In this document: positions 56,329 to 64,000 of the stretch, piece after piece
How positions within the stretch are numbered: position 1 is the first letter of the stretch
Layout: each line of letters starts with the position of its first letter
Assembly: GCF_014647035.1 (NCBI RefSeq)
Contig: NZ_BMOK01000009.1
Coordinates: 62,001 to 126,000 of the forward strand
Source of the DNA: Sporolactobacillus putidus
GTDB taxonomy: Bacteria > Bacillota > Bacilli > Bacillales > Sporolactobacillaceae
Length of the DNA stretch: 64,000 nucleotides
Direction: 5' to 3'
Made by a program: the position numbers and the translations under genes
Notes under the pieces: model-generated
The model's database searches: none
What the model saw: the letters and a program-made list of their open reading frames with translations, nothing else
Told to the model about the DNA's origin: nothing

Positions 56329-56916
56329 ATGTCATCTTTTTTTATTCCGTACGTTATTGAGCAATCAAACCGTGGTGAACGATCTTATGACATCTATTCG
56401 AGACTGCTGAAGGACCGCGTGATTATGCTCGGATCCGAAATTAACGACGAACTGGCAAACAGCATCGTTGCTCAGCTCCTTTTTCTTGCATCGGAGGATT
56501 CGGAAAAAGATATCTCAATTTATATTAACAGTCCCGGAGGTTCCGTATCCGCAGGATTTGCCATCCTTGATACGATGAACTTCATTAAACCGAACATTCA
56601 GACGATCTGTGTCGGAATGGCGGCCTCTATGGCGTCTATCATCCTGACATCGGGAGCCAAAGGCAAGCGTCTGTCTCTGCCGAACGGTGAGGTGATGATT
56701 CACCAGCCGCTTGGCGGAGCGCAGGGGCAGGCGAGCGATATTGAGATCAGCGCAAGACACATTCTGAAGACGAAAAAGAAACTGAACACGATTCTTGCCG
56801 AGACGACGGGCCAGCCGCTTGAGACGATCGAGAAGGATACCGACCGCGATAACTTCTTTACAGCAGAAGAAGCGAAAGAATACGGTCTGGTTGATAAAAT
56901 CATTCAGTCTCTTTAA
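56329..56916 (+). CDS. clpP: ATP-dependent Clp protease proteolytic subunit
   Basis: A 195-residue serine peptidase with the full ClpP core: [12 protein letters not shown], Ser100 in [10 protein letters not shown], His125 in [13 protein letters not shown] and Asp174 in [14 protein letters not shown]. It assembles as a 14-mer with ClpX/ClpC. Differences from the main Bacillus ClpP around the Ser ([11 protein letters not shown] rather than ASMGAFLLAAG) suggest this could be a second ClpP paralogue. GAGGAGG precedes the ATG. Confidence 0.93.
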   Translation: MSSFFIPYVIEQSNRGERSYDIYSRLLKDRVIMLGSEINDELANSIVAQLLFLASEDSEKDISIYINSPGGSVSAGFAILDTMNFIKPNIQTICVGMAASMASIILTSGAKGKRLSLPNGEVMIHQPLGGAQGQASDIEISARHILKTKKKLNTILAETTGQPLETIEKDTDRDNFFTAEEAKEYGLVDKIIQSL

Positions 56917-56935
56917 TGGAAAAGTAAGAGATGTG

Positions 56936-56968
56936 CCCGCATCGAAACCCAATCGATGCGGGTTTTTA
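56936..56968 (+). terminator. Terminator after clpP
   Basis: CCCGCATCGA and TCGATGCGGG with a 7-base loop, followed by TTTTT. Confidence 0.9.
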
Positions 56969-57031
56969 AAATGATAAATCAGGAATTTGGTGGATAGAGC
57001 AATCGTAAGGAAAAGAGCGCCCAGAAATGTT

Positions 57032-57086
57032 TATTGTTAACCAAAAGAAAAATAAGGTTGACATATACTCTCGTCCTTTTTAAAAT
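57032..57086 (+). promoter_or_regulatory. BirA operator overlapping the bioY promoter
   Basis: TATTGTTAAC (57032-57041) and GTTGACATATA (57057-57067) separated by 15 bases match the bacterial BirA site. The second arm contains the -35 TTGACA (57058-57063), followed after 17 bases by TAAAAT (57081-57086). Biotinyl-AMP-loaded BirA would block transcription when biotin is plentiful. Confidence 0.85.
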
Positions 57087-57120
57087 AAAGACATTCGATT
57101 GATAATAGGGAGAGAGAAGA

Positions 57121-57663
57121 TTGAAAACAAAAGAACTGGTCGAAATTGCACTATTTACAGCCATCCTTGCGGTGCTAGGCTTTCTGCCACCGCTTCCGCT
57201 TCCTTTTACTCCGGTGCCGATTACTCTGCAAAATTTAGGCGTGATTTTGGCGGGGACGTTTCTCGGAGTCCGCGCAGCAGCGTCCAGCATGATTCTGTTT
57301 GTTTTGCTGGTTGGTGCAGGCCTTCCGATTCTGGGCGGGGGCCGAGGCGGAATCGGTGCCATTATTTCGCCAAGCGGCGGTTTTGTTCTGGGATGGATTG
57401 TCGAAGCTTTTGTCATTGCCTTCATCCTGTCTAAAATTAAAAAACCGGGTTTCTGGGCTATCATCCTCTCGGGATTATTTGCCGGGATCATCGTTCTCTA
57501 TCCGATCGGCACTCTCTGGCAGTCTGTAATGATGCATATTCCTTGGGGAGCGGCTCTTACTATGAGCATTGTGTATGTACCTGGCGATGCGATTAAGGCG
57601 GTTGTTGTTGCCGCACTGGCCATAAAATTACGGGAACGTGTCCGTCTTATCGGACATGCATGA
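57121..57663 (+). CDS. bioY: Biotin transporter BioY (ECF S component)
   Basis: A 180-residue membrane protein with six hydrophobic helices. It has the BioY signatures PFTPVPITLQNLGVILAG and LPILGGGRGGIG, plus a C-terminal PGDAIKAVVVAALA. BioY captures biotin alone or with the shared ECF energy-coupling module. The start codon is TTG after GGGAGAGAG. It heads an operon with the acyl-CoA ligase and thiolase that parallels B. subtilis yhfU-yhfT-yhfS, under the BirA box. Confidence 0.94.
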   Translation: MKTKELVEIALFTAILAVLGFLPPLPLPFTPVPITLQNLGVILAGTFLGVRAAASSMILFVLLVGAGLPILGGGRGGIGAIISPSGGFVLGWIVEAFVIAFILSKIKKPGFWAIILSGLFAGIIVLYPIGTLWQSVMMHIPWGAALTMSIVYVPGDAIKAVVVAALAIKLRERVRLIGHA

Positions 57664-57738
57664 TTTCTTAACGTCGAAGTGAAGGTGTTAAGAAGATAAC
57701 CATTTTAGCGATGCAATGAACGAAGGAAAACAGAAAAG

Positions 57739-59214
57739 ATGAACATAACGGAAACGTATGAGAAAACAGCTGAAAAGTGGCCGGATAAATGTGCTGTTCA
57801 CGACAGAAAAGGAGATCTTGTCTATCGTGAGTGGCTGGAGGCTGTCTTAAAAACGGCACGGTGGCTGTCCGCGCGCAGGCACGCGGACAATCATCGTGTC
57901 GGTCTTTATTTGCGGAACAACCGTTTTTTTCTCCAATGTTTTGCGGCAGTCGCGCGGCTGGGCTGGACGGCCGTTCCGCTCGACGCACGCTGGGGGGGTT
58001 CCGAACTGGAATCGAAAGTGCGGCTTTCCGGTTTGAAGATCATTATTGCAGAACCGGACTGGACAGAAAAGTGCGCGTTCAGTTCCGTCCGGGTCGTGTC
58101 GGCCGATACCCTCCAATCGGAAATCGCGGAGACGGAATCTTGGGAAGAACCGGGAAATGGTTTCACGGATTCCCCGTTTTACTTTGGTTTTACATCCGGA
58201 TCGACCGGACATCCGAAAGGATTTGTGCGCACACAGGCATCGTGGGTGAACAGCTTTGCCTGTAATGTCCGTGATCTGAAATGGACGCCGCATGATCGCA
58301 TCCTGGTTGCCGGCTCACTGTTTAACACCCATTTTCTTTATGCCGCAATCAGCGGGCTTTATATCGGGGCCACAGTGATACTTCTTCCGCATTTTTCGCC
58401 GGAATGTATATTACTTGCCATAAAAAACTTTGCTCCAAGTCAAGTTGCCGTTGTGCCGACCATGCTTGAGGCGCTGATTGCCGATCGTCTGTCATGGGAC
58501 GGTACCTTTCATTGGATCAGTTCCGGAGCCAAATGTGCGGCGGCAACAAAGCGGGACATTGCGCGCCTGTTTCCGAACAGCCTGCTGGACGAATATTACG
58601 GGGCATCTGAACTCAGTTTTGTTTCTTTAAGCCGTCAGGAAGAAGGTGCACCTGCCGATTCGGTCGGGCGGCCCTTTTTCAATGTATCCGTTGCGATTCG
58701 TACGGAAGACGGGTCATGGGCGGAACCTGGCCGGACAGGTGAAATTTTTGTCAGGAGCCCGCTCGTTTTTTCTAATTATGTGACGGAAAAAGGCACCCGG
58801 TTTTTATCACACGCGGGAGAATGGGTCACTGTCGGAGACATCGGCTATCTGGACGCCGAAGGTTATTTGTTCATTAAGGGCAGGAAAAACGGCATGATTA
58901 ACTATGGCGGTCTGAATATCTTTCCGGAAGAAATTGAGCGTGCGCTGCATGACCATCCGGGGGTGGCGCACGCCGCCGTGATCGGACTTCCGAACCGTTA
59001 TTGGGGTGAAGTCGCTGCGGTATTTGTTCAGGTAAACCGTAGCGAAGTCAATAAAAAAATGCTGGTGCATTACTGTTTGGAACGTTTGACCGCGTATAAA
59101 ATACCCCGTGTGTGGTTTCTGCTTGAAAAAATGCCCTATACAGCCGGTGCAAAAATTGACAAGCGGCGTCTAAAGGAGAAGTACAAGGAGGCGGTTCTAT
59201 GGAAGAAGCTGTAA
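57739..59214 (+). CDS. Acyl-CoA ligase, AMP-forming (YhfT-like)
   Basis: A 491-residue adenylate-forming enzyme. The P-loop motif is YFGFTSGSTGHPKGFVRT (~residues 147-164), followed by EYYGASELSFVSL, the aspartate in TVGDIGYLDAEGYLFI and a C-terminal TAGAKIDKRRLKEKY with the catalytic Lys. It activates a carboxylic acid to the acyl-CoA. The linkage to bioY and a thiolase under BirA control suggests supply of a biotin precursor, in keeping with yhfT. The substrate is unknown. It overlaps the thiolase start by 16 bases. Confidence 0.88.
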   Translation: MNITETYEKTAEKWPDKCAVHDRKGDLVYREWLEAVLKTARWLSARRHADNHRVGLYLRNNRFFLQCFAAVARLGWTAVPLDARWGGSELESKVRLSGLKIIIAEPDWTEKCAFSSVRVVSADTLQSEIAETESWEEPGNGFTDSPFYFGFTSGSTGHPKGFVRTQASWVNSFACNVRDLKWTPHDRILVAGSLFNTHFLYAAISGLYIGATVILLPHFSPECILLAIKNFAPSQVAVVPTMLEALIADRLSWDGTFHWISSGAKCAAATKRDIARLFPNSLLDEYYGASELSFVSLSRQEEGAPADSVGRPFFNVSVAIRTEDGSWAEPGRTGEIFVRSPLVFSNYVTEKGTRFLSHAGEWVTVGDIGYLDAEGYLFIKGRKNGMINYGGLNIFPEEIERALHDHPGVAHAAVIGLPNRYWGEVAAVFVQVNRSEVNKKMLVHYCLERLTAYKIPRVWFLLEKMPYTAGAKIDKRRLKEKYKEAVLWKKL

Positions 59215-60305
59215 TTGTACGTGCCCGGAGGACACCGATTTACAAGAAAAACAGCGCTCTCGGACGTGTGGACGTACATGAGCTGCTTGTCCCCCTGTTT
59301 CAGGATATTGCAGCTGATCTGACCGATTATATTGATGATGTGATCGTCAGCAATGCCGTGTCACCCGGAGGGAACGTGGCACGTCTGGCTGTACTGAGTG
59401 CGGGATTTCCGGATTCCATTCCCGGCCTGACGATCGACCGCCAGTGCAGCGGCGGCCTCGATGCCGTCCGTCTTGCCGCGGCGTTTATCGAAAGCGGAAT
59501 GGGCGACTGTTATCTTGTCGGCGCGGCAGAAAGTGTCAGCACGGTAACAAGACCGCGCGCACGATTCTCACCTGAGGCAATCGGGGATCCCGATATGCCG
59601 GCGGCGGCGGAAAATGTGGCACGCCGCCACCATATTTCAAAGGACGAACAGGATGCTTATACTGTTCGGTCGTACGAGCGGGCGTGGCGCGCGCAAAAAG
59701 CCGGATTCTTTCGCCGGGAGATCGTTCCTGTTGCCGGCCGCAGCGTTGACGAGGCTTTTTTGCGCCAAAGGCCGATAGCGCGCCTCGTATCAAGAGCAAG
59801 ATCTCTTGAGCCGGGCGGGACCGTCACGGCGGCAAACAGCTGCGGTCTGCACGATGGCGCGGCAGCTCTGCTCGTCATGAGCAGAAAACTGGCCGGGCAA
59901 TTATCGCTTGTTCCCGTTCTGACCCTTGTCTCCGGAACGGTTGCCGGTTTTTCACCGCTTTATCCGTCGATCGGTCCGGTCAAGGCGATCAGAAGCCTGA
60001 TTGAAAAACAAAAAATGAAACTTGAGGATGTGGCGCATTTCGAGATAATTGAGGCTTTCGCAGTAAAAATGGTGGTTTCAATGCGCCTCCTGAATTTGCC
60101 GGAGGAGAAAGTTAATGGCTGCGGAGGGGCGCTTGCACTTGGCCACCCTTACAGTGCGTCAGGCATTATCCTTCTCATTCATCTCTTTTATCGGGCTCTT
60201 TCAAATCCTTTTTCCTATGCCATTGCCGCTTCGGGAAGCGGCGGGGGAATAGGAGCCGCCTTGCTCGTCCGCTCAGGAAAAATGATGGACCGAGTGTGGA
60301 CATAA
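59199..60305 (+). CDS. Acetyl-CoA acetyltransferase-type thiolase (YhfS-like)
   Basis: A 368-residue thiolase. The acyl-binding Cys lies in IDRQCSGGLDAVRLA, and the second Cys and His in VNGCGGALALGHPYSASG. The usual NEAFA motif is IEAFAVK here. It is slightly shorter than degradative thiolases (~390). It is co-translated with the ligase. Claisen condensation or cleavage of acyl-CoAs is the family reaction; a link to biotin precursor metabolism is inferred from the operon. Confidence 0.88.
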   Translation: MEEAVIVRARRTPIYKKNSALGRVDVHELLVPLFQDIAADLTDYIDDVIVSNAVSPGGNVARLAVLSAGFPDSIPGLTIDRQCSGGLDAVRLAAAFIESGMGDCYLVGAAESVSTVTRPRARFSPEAIGDPDMPAAAENVARRHHISKDEQDAYTVRSYERAWRAQKAGFFRREIVPVAGRSVDEAFLRQRPIARLVSRARSLEPGGTVTAANSCGLHDGAAALLVMSRKLAGQLSLVPVLTLVSGTVAGFSPLYPSIGPVKAIRSLIEKQKMKLEDVAHFEIIEAFAVKMVVSMRLLNLPEEKVNGCGGALALGHPYSASGIILLIHLFYRALSNPFSYAIAASGSGGGIGAALLVRSGKMMDRVWT

Positions 60306-60358
60306 TTTCCGGTAAAGGGCACATAATAAAACCAACCTTTGAAAAGGAGGTTTTTACT

Positions 60359-60535
60359 TTGACGGATCGTCCGGGAACAATGTTCAGTGTGCAGAATGAA
60401 AATGAAATGTGGCCGGCGGCGAAAGGAGCGTTTGCCTCCAAACGGGCAGACGGGTCGATTAAAGATCGTCCCGGTGAACGAATGTTTTCGGCACATTCAA
60501 AGAAACAAAATGATCAGGATCACACGGAGGGATAA
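60359..60535 (+). CDS. Small hydrophilic protein with internal repeat (58 aa)
   Basis: It starts with TTG, preceded by AAAAGGAGGT. The 58-residue product contains two related segments, DRPGTMFSVQNENE and DRPGERMFSAHSKKQND, so it looks like an internal duplication. It is hydrophilic with no membrane segment. The next small gene follows three bases later with its own good ribosome-binding site. The composition is similar to minor spore proteins but I cannot assign a family. Confidence 0.6.
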   Translation: MTDRPGTMFSVQNENEMWPAAKGAFASKRADGSIKDRPGERMFSAHSKKQNDQDHTEG

Positions 60536-60538
60536 CGG

Positions 60539-60694
60539 TTGGCAAAAAAACCGACTTTGACTGACGGAACGACCGATCGGTTTCAGACACCAGGAGCCCA
60601 TGCGAAGCATCCGGCACGCCAGGTCAATGGCGAAACGGAACAGACGCAGTCCGGGCGTATTCTGGAAGTGAACAAACGGCACCATCAAAAGTAA
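60539..60694 (+). CDS. Small basic hydrophilic protein, possibly spore-associated (51 aa)
   Basis: TTG start with GGAGGGATAACGG upstream. The 51-residue product (AKKPTLTDGTTDRFQTPGAH ... NKRHHQK) is rich in Lys, His, Gln, Thr and Gly without hydrophobic stretches. This resembles the minor small acid-soluble spore proteins (SspN/SspP type) in composition only. It is followed by a strong terminator and probably forms a two-gene unit with the previous gene. Confidence 0.55.
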   Translation: MAKKPTLTDGTTDRFQTPGAHAKHPARQVNGETEQTQSGRILEVNKRHHQK

Positions 60695-60712
60695 ATCTCA
60701 ATCGAAGGGGAG

Positions 60713-60755
60713 AAAAGAGCGGATCCTGAACTTTCAGGAAACCGCTCTTTTTCAA
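60713..60755 (+). terminator. Terminator after the small-protein pair
   Basis: AAAAGAGCGG and CCGCTCTTTTT form the outer stem, with an inner TCCTGAA/TTCAGGA helix. Confidence 0.88.
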
Positions 60756-60932
60756 ATTATTTTTGCTTTTCCCTGAAATGACTGTATAATAAATGTAAGC
60801 CTTTTTAAAATAAATCCTGTTTTTGGATTGACTTGTCTAGATGGACCGGGAAAAGAATATAAGTGAATTGAGAAACTTTTACGTTTGGGGTTACGTACTA
60901 TTATTACAAGCCTTATAAGGAGGATGACGGTC

Positions 60933-61574
60933 ATGGCGGAATTTTCAAGTCAGACAATGAGAAGACCGTATTCGAAATTGTTCGCGGCTTTCTTCTCTGG
61001 ATTATTAGTAACAACGGCAGGATTGTATCTCGGACAATATGTGTCTCCGGTATATATGATGCCGCTTACGATTGCAGAAATCGGCATGATTGTGATGATG
61101 ATGTTTGTCAGAAAGCGTCAGTCTGTCGGTTATATGTTGATGTATACGTTCATGTTTATTTCCGGCCTGACACTTTTCTCGGTGATCAGCTACTATGTCA
61201 ATCTGATCGGAGCGACGGTTGTGCTGGAGGCCTTTACCGTGACGACGGTTTCGTTCGGGGCGATAGCCGTCTACACGATGGTCAGCAAGCGGGACTTTAC
61301 GTTCCTGGGCGGTTTCCTGTTTCTAGGCCTGATTGCGCTTCTTGCTGTCGGCCTATTCAGCATCTTTATTCCGTTCTCAAGCATGACGATGATGGTTTAT
61401 TCCGGCATGGGCATCCTGATTTTCATCGGTTATACGCTGTTTGATTTCAGTCGTCTGACGGTCCATGGTTTTACGGATCAGGACATACCGATGATTGTCG
61501 TTTCGATCTATCTCGACTTTATCAATCTTTTTCTTTACATTCTCCAGTTTATCGGCATCGGTTCGAAAAACTGA
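60933..61574 (+). CDS. Bax inhibitor-1 (BI-1)/YccA family membrane protein
   Basis: A 213-residue protein with seven hydrophobic helices and the BI-1 signatures: GYMLMYTFMFISGLTL, LEAFTVTTVSFGAIAVYTMV and FDFSRL, then VSIYLDFINLFLYILQF with the conserved Asp. Bacterial members (e.g. YetJ) form pH-sensitive calcium leaks. I start at the ATG at 60933, with AAGGAGGATG upstream. The first ATG at 60885 is too far from this site. Confidence 0.9.
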   Translation: MAEFSSQTMRRPYSKLFAAFFSGLLVTTAGLYLGQYVSPVYMMPLTIAEIGMIVMMMFVRKRQSVGYMLMYTFMFISGLTLFSVISYYVNLIGATVVLEAFTVTTVSFGAIAVYTMVSKRDFTFLGGFLFLGLIALLAVGLFSIFIPFSSMTMMVYSGMGILIFIGYTLFDFSRLTVHGFTDQDIPMIVVSIYLDFINLFLYILQFIGIGSKN

Positions 61575-61618
61575 GGGGTTTCAACGTTTCAACTAGCAAA
61601 TAACAATTTGTTAAGAAG

Positions 61619-61656
61619 AAATCGGGACGTGCTTTAGTGCGTGTCCCGATTTTTAT
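61619..61656 (+). terminator. Terminator after the BI-1 gene
   Basis: AAATCGGGAC and GTCCCGATTTT form the stem, followed by TTAT. Confidence 0.88.
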
Positions 61657-61788
61657 CGTTTCTGCAATAATATGGAGTATTAGATCGGAAAAGTTTTTTG
61701 AAATGCAATACCGGGCGGGTCTTTTGAGTCTGTCCGAATTCAGCTATACTTAAAAAGATGGGATTCATTGTAAATGGAGGAGATTTTC

Positions 61789-63060
61789 TTGACGCAGCGC
61801 GTTGTTCAGACCGATGAAAGGTTACCTTTATTAGAAAGCATTCCTTTAAGCTTGCAGCACTTATTTGCCATGTTCGGTTCGACCGTTCTTGTTCCGCTGA
61901 TTTTCAAAGTCGACCCGGCAACCATTCTTTTAATGAACGGCATCGGCACACTGATCTATATAGCCGTCTGCCGTGGAAAAATCCCGGCTTACCTTGGTTC
62001 AAGTTTCGCCTTTATCTCGCCGGTACTGTATGTTCTGGCCACAAACAGCTATGAGGCAGCGCTTGGCGGTTTCATTGCCGTCGGCCTGGTTTTCATGATC
62101 GTTTCGTTTATTATCCATGCTGTCGGTACAAAATGGCTGGATGTTGTTTTTCCGCCGGTCACTATGGGGTCAATTGTCGCCATTATCGGGCTCCAGTTGA
62201 TTCCGACGGCGGCTCAGAGCGCCGGACTGATTGCACCGGCGGGAGCGGCCGCCAAATGGTCGCTGGATACGGCCACTGTGACGGTTTCTCTTCTGACCCT
62301 TGTCATTACGCTTCTCGGCTGGGTCCTGTTCAGGGGATTCTTTAAAATCATCCCTATTTTAATCGGAATTGTTTCGGGTTATACCATTGCAGCGGTCGCC
62401 GGTTTAGTCAATTTTTCGCCGGTTGTTCACGCACATTGGCTTTCACTGCCGACTTTTTACCGACCGGAGTTCAATTTTTCCAGTATCGTAATTATTCTTC
62501 CGGCCGCGCTGGTCGTGATTGCCGAACATATCGGTCATCTGATTGTGACCGGGAACATTGTCGGAAAAGACCTGATGAAGGACCCGGGACTGGATCGCTC
62601 GATATTCGGAAATGGTATATCAACCGTCATTTCCGGATTTGCCGGATCGACGCCGAATACAACTTATGGTGAGAACATTGGAGTGCTTGCGATCACACGC
62701 GTTTACTCCACATGGATTATCGGCGGCGCGGCCGTTTTTGCGATCGTCCTTTCGTTTGTCGGGAAATTATCCGCTCTGATATCAACGATACCGCCGGCCG
62801 TTATTGGCGGAATTTCACTGATTCTGTTCGGCGTTATTGCAACGAACGGGTTTCGTATTCTTGTCGAGTCGAAAGTGGACTTCGCCAAGTCTCAGAATAT
62901 AATTCTCAGTACGGTCATCTTTGCGACCGGGATCAGTGGGGCAACGATCAACATTGGCAAAGTCGCTTTGAACGGCATGGGGCTGGCTACGGTTATCGGC
63001 GTTCTGCTCAGCCTGTTCTTTGCGCTGATCAACAAGTTCCGGCTGTCCAATGAAGAATGA
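61789..63060 (+). CDS. Uracil/nucleobase:cation symporter (UraA/PyrP family)
   Basis: A 423-residue transporter with about 12-14 membrane spans of the NCS2 family. Signatures: SLQHLFAMFGSTVLVPLIF at the N terminus, YLGSSFAFISPV, PAALVVIAEHIGHL (substrate-binding Glu-His) and GFAGSTPNTTYGENIGVLAI (the second substrate motif). Uracil is the probable substrate. I start at the TTG at 61789 because GGAGGA is seven bases upstream. No pyr genes or PyrR leader are adjacent. Confidence 0.92.
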   Translation: MTQRVVQTDERLPLLESIPLSLQHLFAMFGSTVLVPLIFKVDPATILLMNGIGTLIYIAVCRGKIPAYLGSSFAFISPVLYVLATNSYEAALGGFIAVGLVFMIVSFIIHAVGTKWLDVVFPPVTMGSIVAIIGLQLIPTAAQSAGLIAPAGAAAKWSLDTATVTVSLLTLVITLLGWVLFRGFFKIIPILIGIVSGYTIAAVAGLVNFSPVVHAHWLSLPTFYRPEFNFSSIVIILPAALVVIAEHIGHLIVTGNIVGKDLMKDPGLDRSIFGNGISTVISGFAGSTPNTTYGENIGVLAITRVYSTWIIGGAAVFAIVLSFVGKLSALISTIPPAVIGGISLILFGVIATNGFRILVESKVDFAKSQNIILSTVIFATGISGATINIGKVALNGMGLATVIGVLLSLFFALINKFRLSNEE

Positions 63061-63110
63061 GACAGAGTAATCATCAGTTAACAGGTGAATCGTTCAGAAA
63101 AATTTTACGG

Positions 63111-63138
63111 GCACTCGGATTTGGAGTGCTTTTTTTTG
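63111..63138 (+). terminator. Terminator after the nucleobase permease
   Basis: GCACTC and GGAGTGC around GGATTT, followed by seven T residues. Confidence 0.85.
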
Positions 63139-63174
63139 CACTATGGAAAGTATAAAAATTTTAAGGATTATCAG

Positions 63175-63298
63175 TGTAAGCGACCGCACAGATCGCCGCG
63201 TCCTGTGGCATGTTCGGCATTAGGCCGTCCTGGCCCCCGCAACTAAGGCTCGGCCTGTGCCAGGGCTTGGCTTCGTCAAATTTTTCTTTATGCTTATA
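63175..63298 (-). repeat. Dispersed intergenic repeat, copy R6 (tail type B)
   Basis: On the minus strand AAGAAAAATTTGACGAAGCC ... CGAGCC opens into the GC-rich tail TTAGTTGCGGGGGCCAGG, then GAACATGCCACAGGACGCGG. It matches R4 (10948-11060) in the tail and R2/R3 in the hairpin ends. It lies between the permease gene and tadA. Confidence 0.78.
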
Positions 63299-63311
63299 TC
63301 CGTTTTTTTAA

Positions 63312-63884
<573 letters not shown>

Positions 63885-63967
63885 GGGCGGAAAAATGCCA
63901 AATCAATTCTGTGCTTGTATCGGTCCGTAATATGTGTTAAACTAGTCAGCGTTACGGAATTTGGCAT

Positions 63968-64000
63968 GGAGGCGTACCCAAGTGGCTGAAGGGGACTGAC
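63968..64000 (+). tRNA. tRNA-Ser, 5' part only (cut by window end)
   Basis: GGAGGCGTACCCAAGTGGCT and GAAGGGGACTGAC match the acceptor and D-arm of a serine tRNA (GGAG start, CCCAAGTGGCTGAAGGG). The anticodon lies beyond the window. Confidence 0.85.

Overview
The window is chromosomal DNA from a low-to-medium GC endospore-forming member of the Bacilli, centred on the replication origin. A Sporolactobacillus-like lineage is my best guess from the single-chain GlyRS, the secreted levansucrase and the gene order; this is an inference, not a demonstration. Spore-former markers are YyaC, a SpoIIIJ/Jag pair, Soj/Spo0J/Noc and RemB. The classic origin order is intact: rpsF-ssb-rpsR, ychF, DUF951, glyQS and yyaC lead to parB-parA-noc-rsmG-mnmG-mnmE-jag-yidC-yidD-rnpA-rpmH on the minus strand. 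After the DnaA-box region come dnaA-dnaN-yaaA-recF-remB-gyrB-gyrA on the plus strand, then guaB, dacA, pdxST, serS and dck. Transcription diverges from about 20.5 to 21.2 kb, as expected at oriC.

Region by region: 0.5-5.3 kb holds small housekeeping and membrane genes (CDF transporter, CheW-like protein, HD nucleotidase, DUF420, a large DUF6044 membrane protein). 5.6-10.8 kb holds translation genes with an S6:S18-type leader and a glycine T-box. 11-20.5 kb is the left arm of the origin with two parS sites. 20.5-22.9 kb is a bipartite DnaA-box origin. 22.9-39.5 kb is the right arm, with a serine T-box and a cold-shock gene.

39.7-51.5 kb is an integrated mobile element of about 11.8 kb inserted in tRNA-Arg(CCU). 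It has a tyrosine integrase, excisionase, CHC2 primase-like protein, AAA+ replication ATPase with iteron-like repeats inside its 3' end, an ERCC4 nuclease, a repressor with two palindromic operators, small membrane peptides, a type I toxin-antitoxin locus near its right end, and duplicated arm and core att sites. I see no capsid, terminase, relaxase or type IV secretion gene, so it looks like a phage satellite or cryptic replicating island. Insertion has swapped the T-arm of the target tRNA.

Beyond the element, 51.7-55.0 kb is a levansucrase locus with a LacI-family regulator, two identical operators one helical register apart, and an unannotated 40-codon ORF with a perfect Shine-Dalgarno in the sacB leader. 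55.5-64 kb holds an ECF-like sigma factor, clpP, a BirA-box-controlled bioY/acyl-CoA ligase/thiolase operon, two small hydrophilic proteins, a BI-1 family protein, a uracil-permease-type transporter, tadA and the start of a tRNA-Ser.

A dispersed intergenic repeat (six copies, with two alternative tails) punctuates the chromosome. No rRNA, CRISPR array or complete insertion sequence was seen.
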